Source of the DNA: Siphonodentalium dalli
Lineage: Eukaryota; Mollusca; Scaphopoda; Gadilida; Siphonodentaliidae
DNA length: 64,000 bases
Reading direction: 5' to 3'
NCBI GenBank assembly: GCA_032622095.1
Contig: CP136067.1
Span: forward strand, 99,004,707-99,068,706
Part shown: one piece after another, positions 44,634 to 56,977 of the stretch
Position numbering within the stretch: position 1 is the first letter of the stretch
Layout of the letters: every line of letters begins with the position of its first letter
Program-made: the position numbers and the translations under genes
Notes under the pieces: generated by a model
Told to the model about the DNA's origin: nothing
Databases searched by the model: none
The model's input: only the letters and a program-made list of their open reading frames with translations

Positions 44634-45502
44634 TGGCACATTGTAACTTTCTATGCGGAGATGCCTGGCACATTGTAACTTTCTATACGGAGATGCCTGG
44701 CACATTGTAACTTTCTATACGGAGATGCCTGGCACATTGTAACTTTCTATACGGAGATGCCTAGCGCATTGTAACTTTCTATACGGAGATGCCTGGCACA
44801 TTGTGACTTTCTATACGGAGATGCCTGGCACATTGTAACTTTCTATACGGAGATGCCTGGCACATTGTAACTTTATATACGGAGATGCCTGGCACATTGT
44901 AACTTTATATACGGAGATGCCTGGCACATTGTAACTTTCTATACGGAGATGCCTGGCACATTGTAACTTTCTATACGGAGATGCCTGGCACATTGTAACT
45001 TTCTATACGGAGATGCCTGGCACATTGTAACTTTCTATACGGAGATGCCTGGCACATTGTAACTTTCTATACGGAGATGCCTGGCACATTGTAACTTTCT
45101 ATACGGAGATGCCTGGCACATTGTAACTTTCTATACGGAGATGCCTGGCACATTGTAACTTTCTATACGGAGATGCCTGGCACATTGTAACTTCCTATAC
45201 GGAGACGACTGGCACATTGTAACTTTCTATACGGAGATGCCTGGCACATTGTAACTTTATATACGGAGATGCCTGGCACATTGTAACTTTCTATACGGAG
45301 ATGCCTGGCACATTGTAACTTTCTATACGGAGATGCCTGGCACATTGTAACTTTATATACGGAGATGCCTGGCACATTGTAACTTTCTATACGGAGATGC
45401 CTGGCACATTGTAACTTTCTATACGGAGATGCCTGGCACATTGTAACTTTCTATACGGAGATGCCTGGCACATTGTAACTTTCTATACGGAGATGCCTGG
45501 CA
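44634..45502. repeat. 32-bp satellite array, about 27 copies
   Basis: The unit TGGCACATTGTAACTTTCTA then TACGGAGATGCC repeats head to tail with a constant 32-bp period, starting at 44634. Most units are identical; variants are single-base (TCTATGCG, TTATATAC, TAGCGCATTG, CTTCCTATAC). There are no spacers, so it is not a CRISPR. The repeated Met-Cys-Gln-Ala peptide frames on the minus strand are a side effect of the period. Confidence 0.97.
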
Positions 45503-46187
45503 AAATTGCGAGTGTATGAACACTATTACTCGCTGTACCACCACCATTGCTCATGTTCAAGTTCAACTTTTTTTAACATCTCTCCTTATCACAATCGCTA
45601 CTTGGTGTAAACAGTATTTATTCCATATTAGTCATTATATATTACAAAAACAAGACAAATATTAACAGTGATGATATGAAAGGGATTCGACAACAAGCTT
45701 TAAGCTTTTGGGAGTCGTTTCCGATTGGCTTGTGACAAGGTCCATCATGTGAGAGTGATTTTAAAACATTTCAAGTTGTTTCAAGTAAATGGGGTATTCA
45801 GGTTTAAAATTGTTGACGTTTTATCGCGTATACTTGTCTACTCACAGGGTGGGCCTGTTCGATAAGTGTTTCAAGATAAGGTAGTTTTATATGGAATGAT
45901 TTGGGTTATGTGGGAGTATGTTGGAAGGGTATGGTGGTTTTCAGATGAATATAAAGTAGTTTTATATGGAAATATTCTGGTTATGTGAGAATAGTTTAGG
46001 GGATTAAGGTGGATGTCGGATATGATAAGGGAGGTGAGGAATGAAATGATGATATATCTTGTTGGCAGTATAGGGGATTTTGACGAGTGTGGATAATCTG
46101 TTGTGTCAGATTATGCACTGGTTGGGAATCTGACCTTGCTTCTGATCCAATTGCTACTTGTTCCATGGTGTGATGCGGAAAATGTAG
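45503..46187. other. gene-free stretch
   Basis: No motif-bearing frames. A short direct repeat (GTAGTTTTATATGGAATGAT / GTAGTTTTATATGGAAATAT) lies at about 45881 and 45956. Confidence 0.3.
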
Positions 46188-46567
46188 TTTAAAGATACAT
46201 AATCCGAATTAACGTTCCTAAATTACTATTGCTTTGGCTTGGATGGGGGGGGGGTAAAATATATTATTCGAGTCGAAGAATCCACTCATCACAGCTCAGT
46301 GTTATCATATATCGATTTTTGAAATCTGTTATTTTTCACCACCTGGAATATTTGACGGCCTAGTAAATATTCGACGTGACGACCGACATACTCTCGGTAT
46401 ACGAAATTGCGTTGAACAAAATGTTGATATATAACACGTTTTGTGAAATTTTATACTATAGTTGACAGTGGTTAGCAATATTTTTTTGTAATTACTCAAT
46501 CTGATGATACGCGTGCGGGGACCATCGGATTTGATTGTGTACATTCATTATTGAAAAATCTTTTAGG
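46188..46567. mobile_element. MITE family TTTAAAG, copy 3
   Basis: Starts TTTAAAGATACATAATCCGA and carries ATATCGATTTTTGAAATCTG, TATACTATAGTTGACAGTGG and GGGGACCATCGGATTTGATT in family order. The right end is ragged (near 46567). The following stretch to 46945 has no supported gene. Confidence 0.75.
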
Positions 46568-46945
46568 TATGGGACTGCAACAAGGATAGCACAAACAGTA
46601 ACTTACTATAAATATATAGGCCAAATTGTTTTAAAAACATTACAAGATATAAGATACTATGAGGTCGTAATGAATGAAATATGCCAAACCCAGCTGCGAC
46701 GTGAAAGTGTTGTCGATTTTTTACACATGCATATTGTTTTCTCGCTTTTTCGTCTAGAAATCTTTGATCGATCAACGTTATGACGTTGGATTTATAAATA
46801 GACCAATTGTTACAGGTGTGAATATATTGATTATGCGCAATCTCATTCATCATCTTCGATCCCAGGTGACTCCAGTTCGCAAACGGCAAACCTTAATGAG
46901 CAGACCAGATAATTGGAAGGTTTTACCCACATACCCGAGATCCTG

Positions 46946-47201
46946 TTAACCCTTCCATGACTGGAGCTCCCTGAAATTTTGCGAAAACCCTGTGCCAATG
47001 CATTCTCTTATATCTGCGAGTTTCCAATAGGGAGCCTCGCATATATACGAGAACGCATTGACCTAACAATGTTTACCTTGATCTTGTAAACCAGTGCATT
47101 CTCTTGTATATGCGAGGCTGCCTAATGGAGATATATGTGAGAGAATGCTCACTGGCACATAATCTTTAATGCTGCACCAGCTCCCGCCGAGAAAGGGTTA
47201 A
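46946..47201. mobile_element. TTAA-flanked MITE (family TTAA-1)
   Basis: TTAACCCTTCCATGACTGGA at the left, GCTCCCGCCGAGAAAGGGTT AA at the right, with TTAA at 46946-46949 and 47198-47201. The core has two stem modules (TGTGCCAATGCATTCTCTTA...GAGAACGCATTGACC and ...CAGTGCATTCTCTTG...GAGAGAATGCTCACTGGCAC). 256 bp, non-coding. Confidence 0.78.
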
Positions 47202-49002
47202 TAGAATGGTTTGGCAAATTTATAATTACAATCATGTGGCACAGGGTTGACATATTCAGGTAATAAGTTAAAAAATAAGAGTCTTTTTTAAGCTTATTAT
47301 CTGAACAGTTCCTATAGGAAGTACTCGTCAATGAGTATTTAGTAACGAAAGTGTTAATTCACATGCCTATTTTGTTAGAATTTATGGAATTATGTGTATC
47401 CTACACAATGATCTAGGCTTTCTAATATCAGCAATTGATCAAATAATAGTTCCAATTGCAGTGTGCACTGGTAAATCTCCTCTCTGTGTATCTAATTTCA
47501 AATTATGTCAACTCTAGTTTAATTGAAGTTCAACTTATATGTCACAGACGTATCTACAAAATGTCAGCAGTGACTCCAAAGTCACTGATTGAGTTCACTG
47601 TCATGAGATAATGCTATCAACTTAAAAGGTATTACAGCCAAATAGTCAAGCACATGTTCGATTCATATACAGTAATGCACTAAATAATCGACTCCTTAAC
47701 CACATCAGACTTATGGGTAATTTTTCAGGATTTAGTCGGAAATATGGCTTGTTGCCATTCATCGGAAAGCTCTCAGTGAGACTCTCTCAGGTATGTCGGT
47801 TTTTTTTTTAAATGACCGATCTTTTTTTTAAATGACCGATCTTTTCACCGAGAGCATCAAGAAAACAACGCGGCGATAGGTGCCTCCTACCCGACTTGTT
47901 CAAAATACGGATTTCGAAAGTTACGTCTTCATGCTAACCAAGCATATGTCTCGGATAAATTCCCTCACCAAGCGACACCAATGGCTATTTCGTGTAACAA
48001 CCGGTTAGACTCCCTTGGTGGAATCATTAACCTTTCTATACCAAATACACATTGGCGAGTAGACCCCTTAGGAAATGTTCAAAGGTCGTTTTTTAACTTA
48101 TTATCTGAACATTTCTCACCAATAAAAATGAATCATTCTGAGAGATAAAATGTTATATATCAAAAGAATACCTGAACAGACCAATCATTACAACTTCTCA
48201 GTGTATACAAAACCCATGTCAAATATGGCGTCTATGCAAATTTAAACATACCATTTTTAAGAGGTTCGACGAAAATCCGTCTGGCTGACATATACCATCT
48301 GAACTGTTTAGTTATTGCTACGTATGAAACATTTCGAATGAGTAATATTCTAATCGTAAAGTTCTACATGATCTCCAATGCCTCCATACATTTGTACATA
48401 TTGTATATACTTGATACCAATATCTGCATATAAGTTATGTTAATCTCCATACGCATCTGTCATGAGAATAAATCATTGCATTGCATTGAGAGACTCCATA
48501 TGGGAGACTCGCATATACCGGAGAATGCATTGACACAGGGATTTCAACATTCAGTCAGATCCAGTCATGGAAGTGTTAACAGAGCGTGAATTGTCACGTG
48601 TCTCGTTGACAATTGACGAAATCGACGTGTTATGTTACACTGACTTAGTTTGGAAATAGAACAAAGATAATTTTAGTCTGTTGTGTCTGGAAGGGGAAGT
48701 TATAAGTTTTTAAAACATAAACCTCCCTACAGAATGAGGTTCCCAGATGGTGTAGTTGGTGACGCTAGTCCGCTTAGCGGGATAGCTTCACTAAATTCAC
48801 CCTCGGAGGACCTCATTCTGCAAATGACAAACACACTATTTGCAGGCTTGACGATGAGATCTTGTTCTCGATTGCAACGTAAAAATTTAATTTTCTTTCC
48901 CCGAATGTGTTTATTACCTCTTTCTATACAAAATACTAATTAACGAGTTGTTCCCTTGCGAAATGTTCAGATAATAAGTTCAACCGTCATTTATTGAACT
49001 CA
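47202..49002. other. mosaic of MITE fragments, no gene
   Basis: 47668-47790 is a single arm of FB-1. 47808-47845 holds a 24-bp direct repeat (TTTTTTTAAATGACCGATCT). 48484-48579 is the right half of a TTAA-1 MITE ending TTAA at 48576-48579. 48724-48860 is a diverged FB-2. The word TTATTATCTGAACATTTC recurs in both orientations near 47300, 48095 and 48960. Weakly related blocks (CTTTCTATACCAAATAC / CTTTCTATACAAAATAC) lie near 48033 and 48918. Confidence 0.55.
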
Positions 49003-49629
49003 TTAAAGCTGATGGGGTCACTCTCACCTCAAAACTGCTGAAGGGGACACGGGTTTTGAAAACGTGCTGGGGGTACACTGGTTTTGAAATCTCGTTCTAA
49101 ACACTGTGTATAGGAACTGTTACATCGGAAATCGTTCTATCGCCGGTTTGTGATGGTTCTTGACAGATTTGTGACGGTTCCTGATGATCGAAATTATACT
49201 TTTTCACGACTTTTGACAGTTAAAACGCAAATTTGAGGCATCTATGTGATAATTCGATTAGTTATTTTCAATCCCATCACAATCTGTGGCACAAATGAGC
49301 GTGTTAATAACGAAACTTTCATTGTGCGAGTCATAACAACGACAAAAACCGCGAATTTTGATAATTGTTTGGGTTCTCTCCTGATCGAGTCGGTTCTCTC
49401 CCCATTTAATCGTTCTATACGGGTAAACCTATGGCTAATATTTGCCATGGTACATGGTTCAAACTGCCAATTTTGTGAAAGTATACAAAGATAAACACAA
49501 CAAACTATGCATTAAGTTGAAATTTGCACCACTTGTCATTAATTTCGATGAATTACACTGCCTTTCTATGCTGTATTTGTGTTATAGACTCGAAAAACTG
49601 GCTCGACCGATCCGACTCAAAGTTGGTGT

Positions 49630-50005
49630 GTAGGCCTACTTTGATCCGGGGAACACTATGGGCGGGTCCAATTTTACGTGTGACCGTGTCCTTGACCTTG
49701 ACCTCGCTCAAAAACGCTCATATAGGCATGTTTCTGGACCACGACCGATCCCACTCAAATATGGTAGCTGGGTCTACTTTGATCACGGGAACAATATGGG
49801 CGGGTCCAATTTCACTTGCGACCGTGTCCTTGACCTTGACATCGCTTATATACGCTCATATAGGCATGTTTCTGGACCTCGACCGATTCGATTCAAATTT
49901 GGTATAATGTAGGCCTACTTTGATCCCGGGAACAATATGGGTGGGTCCAATTTCACGTGCGACCGTGTCCTTGACCTTGACCATATTGGCTCATATATGC
50001 ATGTT
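49630..50005. repeat. ~140-bp tandem repeat, three copies
   Basis: Units start near 49634, 49773 and 49914 with (C/T)CTACTTTGATC and contain GGGCGGGTCCAATTTCAC, GACCGTGTCCTTGACCTTGA and GGCATGTTTCTGGACC. Overlapping plus-strand frames read the repeats in different phases and look like side effects. Confidence 0.85.
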
Positions 50006-50390
50006 TCCGGGCCGATCGAACAATAGTTTGTCCAGATGGAGACGATCACAAATAAATCCCTAAATAGCCCGGACGAAGAGGGGGCACATCGGCTAGTGTT
50101 GTTTATTTTCGTAGACGTATTTTACTCAACAAAAAGCCAAAAATGAGACGTTTTAAAAGTTCGTTGACACCCATAGAATTTTCTGATTACGCAGTTTATG
50201 AAGTTTATGTCGGGCATCTGCTTGCTGGGTGCTGATTATCTAGGTTAAATTCTAGAATTCTAGAATATGCAGCTATTAAAGCATATTCAAGCACGATAAC
50301 CTTTCACTCAATAATATTTTAGATTGACTAGGGATCTCTGATTTTTTAATAGAAGATATAAAAATACAAAGAATCCTACAGTTACAAATA

Positions 50391-50680
50391 TTATTATATG
50401 GATGTTAAACCATTGGTTACTAAATGCGCTGTAATGAGAATTGACTTGAATCCTATTGATTAATTTGTAGGAATGCTTAGCTATTAAGTTCAACAAGCAG
50501 AAACATATAAAAAAGAGAAAAGAATCATGCAGTTTCAAATATTATTATATGGATGTTAATCCTTTGGTGACTAAATGTACTGTAATGAGCAGCGACTTGA
50601 ATCCTATTGATTCATTTGTAGGAATGCTCAGCTATTAAATTCAACATGCAGTAACATATTGTTTGAATTAACGTGTCAAG
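50391..50680. repeat. 150-bp tandem duplication
   Basis: ATTATTATATGGATGTTAA recurs at 50391 and 50541 and is followed in both by TTGACTTGAATCCTATTGAT (GCGACTTG... in the second) and GTAGGAATGCT(T/C)AGCTATTAA. Two copies, no coding potential. Confidence 0.85.
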
Positions 50681-51041
50681 TGAGCAGCAACGTGGGCTGG
50701 AGTGTCTCCAATGTTGGGGCGTCGACCTTGGAATTTCCAACCGCACTATCCCCTTGAAACAGACCAAACTCATGCACAAGGCCTGGGCTTTGGTTTTTCC
50801 CAACAGCATGACACATTATAGCTCTAGATTGTATGCCATTCTGAAGTGAATTGATCAGTAGCCTTTGATTGGCCACCATGCAAACCGGGGGAGAAACTCA
50901 GGATACATGGGCCCAGTGAGAAAATGTGGATATCTGAACCTGAAAATTGCAAAAATCATCTAGACTGGCTTCAAGATTCCCAAGTGTTGGAAGTTTCCAA
51001 CCTGGCGCCCCCACCCCACAAGATTGGAAATGTTCCCAACA

Positions 51042-51044
<3 letters not shown>

Positions 51045-51077
<33 letters not shown>
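51045..51077 (+). repeat. (GA)n microsatellite
   Basis: Uninterrupted GA dinucleotides for about 33 bp. Confidence 0.95.
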
Positions 51078-51083
<6 letters not shown>

Positions 51084-52490
51084 TTTATTTTGTAAAAGAG
51101 CATACATTATTTAATACAAAGCCCCACTATTAAATTGTTGTCAAATCAAACTAAGAGAACAATTTCAACATGTTGTTGGTGTTAAATTTCAAACCAATCT
51201 ATTGTAAGAAAAGAAATTTATAACTGTTGGACATTTTGACCAAATTTGGGGGTAGACACAAATTAAGCACCCCCTCCCCAAGTCCCCCACCACCCCAATC
51301 ACGTCATAACCTATCAATGATTCAGTTGAACGTGATTTCATAAGTTATATTCATGTCTGGGCGACAAACATGTGTAAATGTCCCACAGGCGGACTTCAGA
51401 GGAGGAAATATGATGGCGCTGGCATTGAAATATTCTCACACCTGATCTTTCAATAATGCCCATATTAAGTAAATGAATATAACATCTCATATTCTCCTGA
51501 GAGTAGATTTATATTACCATTGGTCATTTATATAGGCGGGCATGATTGTGATACTATACTCATCGGGACTTTCAATATTTTATTTCTACCTATTAATTTC
51601 ACTTAATCTCCCGTATTAGGTATTTATTGTGTTATTTCTTAATATACCTGTTCTATTATGCAAATTACATAAGCTACAGTCATTATCTGGTTTAAAATGT
51701 CAGATACACAAGACGATTTTCGGACCAAAGTGCAGAAATCGTTCGAATAAATCTCATGTACAGAACCGTCGCAGCCATGGTTGGTTTGAAATAGAATCGT
51801 AACACGCACCCGTGTTGATTACGAGGCCACAGCTCCCAATTATCAACCCCTATCGGGATACTTTCTAGGCTATTTTACAGAAGAATAACACGGGTATACT
51901 TTATAGTCAGTGTTTGTCTGCAGAATGCGTTTCATATTTTATACGCCACGAAAAACAAAGAAATTGCGTCGACGTGGCTTGATTTTCAGTGATAACATGT
52001 AAATATTTACGCGTTAACTCGCTAATACCGAGTTAATTGTGGTCTAGAGTTCAGGTTTCGATAACACGTCACTTCTGCAGCCTCTGTTCATTCAGGAAAG
52101 TATAATATATTCAAGATATCTATAATTATGCGTGATTTTGTCACAAAAATGATTATTTTCAATCATCAGGAACCGTAACAAATCAGACAAGAACCATCAC
52201 AATACCGGCGATAGAACGACTTCCGATGTAACAGTTCCTACACAGTGGTTCTAAATGACGTTTAGTTTTTGTATCTACCATGATTTATGTTATAGAATAA
52301 CTGTTTACCTTCCAATGAACATTAAAATGAACTGAAAACAAACTGCTGATGGGTGCCAGACTTTCAGAAACACAGTTAAAGTAACAGCATTAGTGTCGAT
52401 CACAAACCCAGTGTACCCTTATGCATATTTTGAAACCCTGTGTACCCTTCAGCACTTTTTTTGTGAGAGTGACCCCTTCAGCCTAATTAA

Positions 52491-53267
52491 GGGGTAATTT
52501 GGTCTCAAGTCGAAGCGTGCGTCTTCAATTTGTGTGGAATGTCAATCACAATGTCAAACACCCAATTTAATTTTTAGCATTTCAAAGATGGTGTCATCGC
52601 TCATTGGAAGACACATGTCAGCAGAATCATTTCTCCCGGGAAAAATTGATTTTTGCTTCCAATTGAAGAACAGAACTGTTTGAGAGATTAGGTGAAAATC
52701 TCTCTTTTCAATCAATGTTTTCTTTGTTTGGGCACCGTAATTGAAACGTATCATAAAAGCGGTTTCATCAATATGTACCTTAATCTTTGTGTTGCAAGTG
52801 TTATCCGAAGAGATATCTATAGAGAGAGTTTGAAATTAGAACTGTTGTGACTTGGCCCGTCTGAATTATGGAACTACACAGGGACGCACCGGAAAAAGTA
52901 TGGTGTGGGTTGCCCTCCAGCTATATATAGGAGAGGATAAAATAAACACTGGGCTTGAATTGGTCAATAACCTTGGCTGTTTTTGTACATGAAAATATAG
53001 CACATCTTTTCCCTAAAAATTCCTATAGGGAAAGTAGCCACATTATTATTAATGACTATATTTTGAATTAGATTTTCAATATATTCAATACAGTTTTACC
53101 CATTTCAGATACTAAATCTCTAATATTCAGTGAACAGAGAGAGGAACTAATCTTAGTTATATCACTTGTGTTCCAATCCCCTCTGCAACCCATCCATTTC
53201 AATGTACCATTTCGATCGATAGATTGCCATTTCGATAGGATTTGCGAATTTTTTCACGCTCACTGAA
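52491..53267. other. gene-free stretch
   Basis: AT-rich with no recognised frame or repeat. Confidence 0.3.
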
Positions 53268-53838
53268 TTGAAGGGGCACTGTACGCCGTTATCAATAAAT
53301 TCCAGTTAATAACAACGACCTAATATCGATAACATATAGAAAAATAAGTAATCTGAGTCGAAGATGTATTCTGTAAACGTTCAGATTAATAGGTCATCTT
53401 ACAATCAAAGTTAATAATTTGATATAAATTTAATTTATGACTGGATCCTTAAACTGAATTACGAATTCCCGTGTACAAGACGTAATCAAATTAATTGACG
53501 GACAGTGGATTGGGCAACGCGTGGCACACACGATCGTGTTAAAAAATATGTTAATACGGGGAGTTAACTCAAACCACTCACTGAGTAGTGACCATACAAT
53601 AACTTAAATGAGAATATGGGACTAGTATGCATATAACATAACATTTACTTGATATATTTCTTGAAAACTGTACAAAAATTACTCGACAATTTGTATTTTC
53701 GAATTCCGGCTAATCTGCCACCCGTAACATTATTTCGTACTCAACAGACTTTCAAATAATGGAAATCTGGTTATCTTATTCTACGACTCGGAGACTATAG
53801 AAGCCAACGACAACATTTGAGTACAGTGTCCCTTTAAG
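53268..53838. mobile_element. MITE-like element with AAGGG(G/A)CACTGTAC ends
   Basis: AAGGGGCACTGTAC at 53271 is inverted as GTACAGTGTCCCTTT at 53821-53835 (one mismatch), with weaker complementarity continuing inward. The tips read TTGAAGG / CCTTTAA. 570 bp, non-coding, AT-rich. Confidence 0.55.
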
Positions 53839-54840
53839 CACATATGGAACAATGAACACCAATACTGAGATCGTGCCTCAATAACTATGATATGCCAGTA
53901 CCAGTATATGGTCACAGATACAATTTCGGAGGAAGTTCATATTGTCCAATATAATGACAGATCCGATATATGTCAATATTCAAACCCACGTTTAGACTGA
54001 CGCGCTTCCAAACTCTCGATGAAAGGGCTAATATCGGTGTGTATTTTCTCAGTTTAATGAAATAACTAAATATTTACCCAAAATCTGTACCAATTTTCGT
54101 ACACAATTAACGCTCTTTATTGCTCATATTTGACCCTTTAAGTCGTCTGCTTTCAACTGCATCTAATTCGTTACACTCTACGTGGTCAATTGATCCCCGT
54201 GTTTCAATTTTCACCAACCAGATTGCAACAATTTTGGGTACATAATTAAATATTACATTATATTTATTACTAGTGCCCTTTTAAGACATATGGTGTCAAT
54301 GGGACCTATCGAATGAGATTCCCCGGGTCAAATTATCCAAATGTACAAATTTTCAGCTCCGATGGTCTAGCCGTTTCTGTATACACAATCAGTTATTGAA
54401 TACCATCGTTAGACAACAGCCAATACATAGTCCCTCTTGCGACGCCACAAGAAGGAACATTAACGATCCAGGTCTCATTATACTCGATGGGATATTCAGT
54501 CGCATGCTTCGGCATAACTTCAGTGACCGGCCCAATATTCGGCAACGTGCTAAGTGGATAAGCGTGATAATGACTGAGAAAAAAATACACCGGTGTAATC
54601 CTTTAAGGATGTTCCCGTAGCCGAAGTGGTTGTGTCGTGTATAAGATCATCACATACTATCAGAACTTTTCCTTTAATGTTTTACAGTTTGGCAGCTTAC
54701 TATTGAGAAACGTGATGAAACCAGATAGTATTTAAGTGTGAAATCTATGTCCTTGATCACGGGGTGAAGGAGAAGATCACTCGATCTTTTCGACCATTTC
54801 GGGCACTTCGCGCCCATCTACTCATGCCTTGATCACAAAT
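53839..54840. other. gene-free stretch
   Basis: A piece at 54108-54150 (TTAACGCTCTTTATTGCTCA) resembles the CGCTCTTTAT MITE family. Nothing else supported; the opposed frames at 54393-54620 overlap and look like chance. Confidence 0.3.
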
Positions 54841-55535
54841 GTTCTTAACTGATATTCAGTGTTCATCCCATCTATTAATTGGCATTCATTGTTCAACCCC
54901 TCTGTTAACTGATATTAAGTAGTCACCACCTCTGCATGTTAACTGATATTCAAGATTCAACCCCTCTGATAACTGGCATTCAGTGTTCACCCCACTCTCT
55001 GTTAAGTGGTATCCAGCATTCACCCCCTTTGTTATATAACTGGCATTCAGGATTCAACCATATGTTAAATATGGTATTCAGTATTCAACCCTTCTGTTAA
55101 CTGGTATTCATTTTTCGCCCCTATGTTAACTGGCATTTAGTATTCAACCCCTCTGTTAACTAGTATTTAGTATTCAACCCCTCTGTTAACTGGCACTCAT
55201 GATTCAACCCCTCTGTTAACTGATATTCAGGATTCAACCCCTCTGTTGACTGGCACTCAGGATTCAACCCCTCTGTTAACTGATATTCAGGATTCAACCC
55301 CTCTGTTGACTGGCACTCAGGATTCAACCCCTCTGTTAACTGATATTCAGGATTCAACCCATCTGTTGACGGCACTCGGGATCCAACCCCTCTGTTAACT
55401 GATATTCAGGATTCAACCCCTCTGTTAACTGGCACTCAGGATTCAACCCCTCTGTTAACTGATATTCAGGATTCAACCCCTCTGTTGACTGGCACTCAGG
55501 ATTCAACCCTCTGTTAACTGATATTCAGGATTCAC
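54841..55535. repeat. 30-bp satellite with 60-bp dimer structure
   Basis: The unit is CTGTTAACTGATATTCAGGA then TTCAACCCCT (30 bp), alternating with a variant CTGTTGACTGGCACTCAGGA then TTCAACCCCT over 55200-55530, a 60-bp higher-order repeat. The left side (54841-55150) is more diverged with indels, so homogenisation is strongest toward the right. Minus-strand LTEGLNPEYQ-type frames are repeat side effects. Confidence 0.93.
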
Positions 55536-55729
55536 ATGGAGGGGTGATACCATCAGTTATACTATACAAATTGAATAATTTAAAATGACATTTATCCAGG
55601 ATTTGAAATCACGTCTCTATTTGAAATATATGACGGATTGTGAAAAAAACACATATACAGCAAAATAAATAATAATAATGTATGGGCACATATTACGTAT
55701 CTAGAAACGGATCTTTTCTACATTTTCTA

Positions 55730-56383
55730 TACATGATTGCAGTTTCCTGATATTTGCGAAAACTATGTGCCAATGTATTCTCTTATATATGCGAGTCTCC
55801 CATATGGAGCCTTGCATATATAAGAGAATGCATTGGCCTAACAATATTTACTGAGCCCGTAGTATAAGCCCGAAATATGGCAGACTAAGACATCGGGAGT
55901 CTATACAAGCGCCAATCAGGCCACCAGATTACAATAATTCATGACTTAAAATGATATTCAAAACGATCTCTACACACAATTCACAAAAGAAAACATTGTA
56001 AGTTACAATCGCCAGTCCATGTCCGGAATGGGGCTTTGCTTCTTGCTGTGGTGGCATACACCTCATACACAGTAGGCAAACATGTCGTGTATGGGCAGAT
56101 ATGAATTTACTCACAAACTTTGCATACGCCCTTCAGCGCCATTACAATATAACCAAAGTGGGTTGTAGAAGAGGGCTGACATCCCTTTCAAATCGTCCCT
56201 GATCTCATTACCCAAATCCAAACTTCTAACAATATTTACCTTGACCTTTACCTAAGTCATGTTGGTCATTGTCGTATATATGCAACGCCACACTGCATGT
56301 GGGAGACTGATATATATAACAGAATGCACTGGCACGGGGTCTTTAATGCCGCGCCAACGCAGCTCCCGTCACGACAGGGTTAA
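55730..56383. mobile_element. TTAA-1 MITE split by an inserted segment
   Basis: The left part (to 55851) has the family stem GTGCCAATGTATTCTCTTAT ... TATAAGAGAATGCATTGGCC. The right part (56226-56383) has TACCTTGACCTTTACC, AGAATGCACTGGCAC and ends GACAGGGTTAA with TTAA at 56380-56383. The intact relative at 46946 reads through this joint without interruption (CCTAACAATGTTTACCTTGA), so 55852-56225 is an insertion. Confidence 0.75.
55852..56225. mobile_element. 374-bp insertion flanked by a 14-bp direct repeat, SINE-like or unknown
   Basis: CTAACAATATTTAC occurs at 55838-55851 and 56226-56239, on both sides. This is a perfect 14-bp target duplication, the length expected from LINE-type endonuclease insertion. 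The inserted DNA has no poly(A), no inverted ends and no clear tRNA boxes. Its right part is CCCTTTCAAATCGTCCCTGA then TCTCATTACCC. It may be a SINE or truncated LINE 3' end of a family that I do not know. Confidence 0.65.
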
Positions 56384-56977
56384 GCCTAGACGAACACAAG
56401 GACCCCTAACATTATGTTCACAAGAAAAACGGATTTATGTAAATTTGGTTCGGGTTCTCGTGTTCTGTATGTTTTATTACATAGTTCGCCGAGTGATATC
56501 TCGTTTATCGTTGCTTCTTTTGAATATTCATAATCGTGTTCTCCAAATATATCACTTAAGGATCACGTGTTTCTTAAATGGAATATATAATATTTGTCTG
56601 GATCGGTGCTCGCACTAAACTCATTATTCTGTTCTAGTTGGACAGGCCGATTTGCTGGTGAGCACGCCACTGACTATACACCGAAAACCGGTATGAGTTT
56701 CTCACGAGTTCGCGTGAGTTGTCGCGATTTAGCGCGAGAATTCTTCGTATAATTGATAGTATTCCATAAAACCGAACGATGGAACTGTCTGAGATTGCTG
56801 GTAATAGAGGAGTGATTAATGAACATATCTCGCTTCGATATTTCCGCCTCGGGTCAGACGAACGAACACCTCTGACACCAGTCTCACCCCGAATCTTCGG
56901 AGCTCGGATAGCTATAAAGTTATCGCCGTTATTTAGTAGCCGCCAAGAAAATAAGCACGCTATGGATATTACTTAAG
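56384..56977. other. gene-free stretch
   Basis: Frames at 56259-56618 and 56779-56976 show no known motif. 56690-56750 repeats GCGTGAGTT/GCGCGAGAA-type words. Nothing else supported. Confidence 0.3.

Larger units (their letters stand above)
49003..52490. mobile_element. 3.5-kb element with long (>200 bp) inverted ends
   Basis: The left end (49003-49215) and right end (52147-52490) are inverted, diverged copies. Shared blocks are GGGGTCACTCTCAC, GGAACTGTTACATCGGAA, CGTTCTATCGCCGGT, GTGATGGTTCTTG and ACGGTTCCTGATGAT. The right end has about 120 bp extra near 52265-52390. The outer tips read TTAAA...GCTGATGGGG and CCCTTCAGCC...TTAA. No transposase frame is seen in the 2.9-kb interior, which holds two tandem duplications and a (GA)n tract listed separately. 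Confidence 0.68.

Noticed and set aside
44634..45502. Regular 32-bp repeats as a possible CRISPR array
   Set aside because: Units are directly adjacent with no spacers, and the context is an animal genome; it is a satellite.
49524..49912. Two overlapping ORFs of 84 and 127 codons
   Set aside because: Both read the 140-bp tandem repeats in different phases inside a transposon-like element.
55160..55375. LTEGLNPEYQ-type repeat ORF
   Set aside because: Translation of the 30-bp satellite, whose period is a multiple of three.
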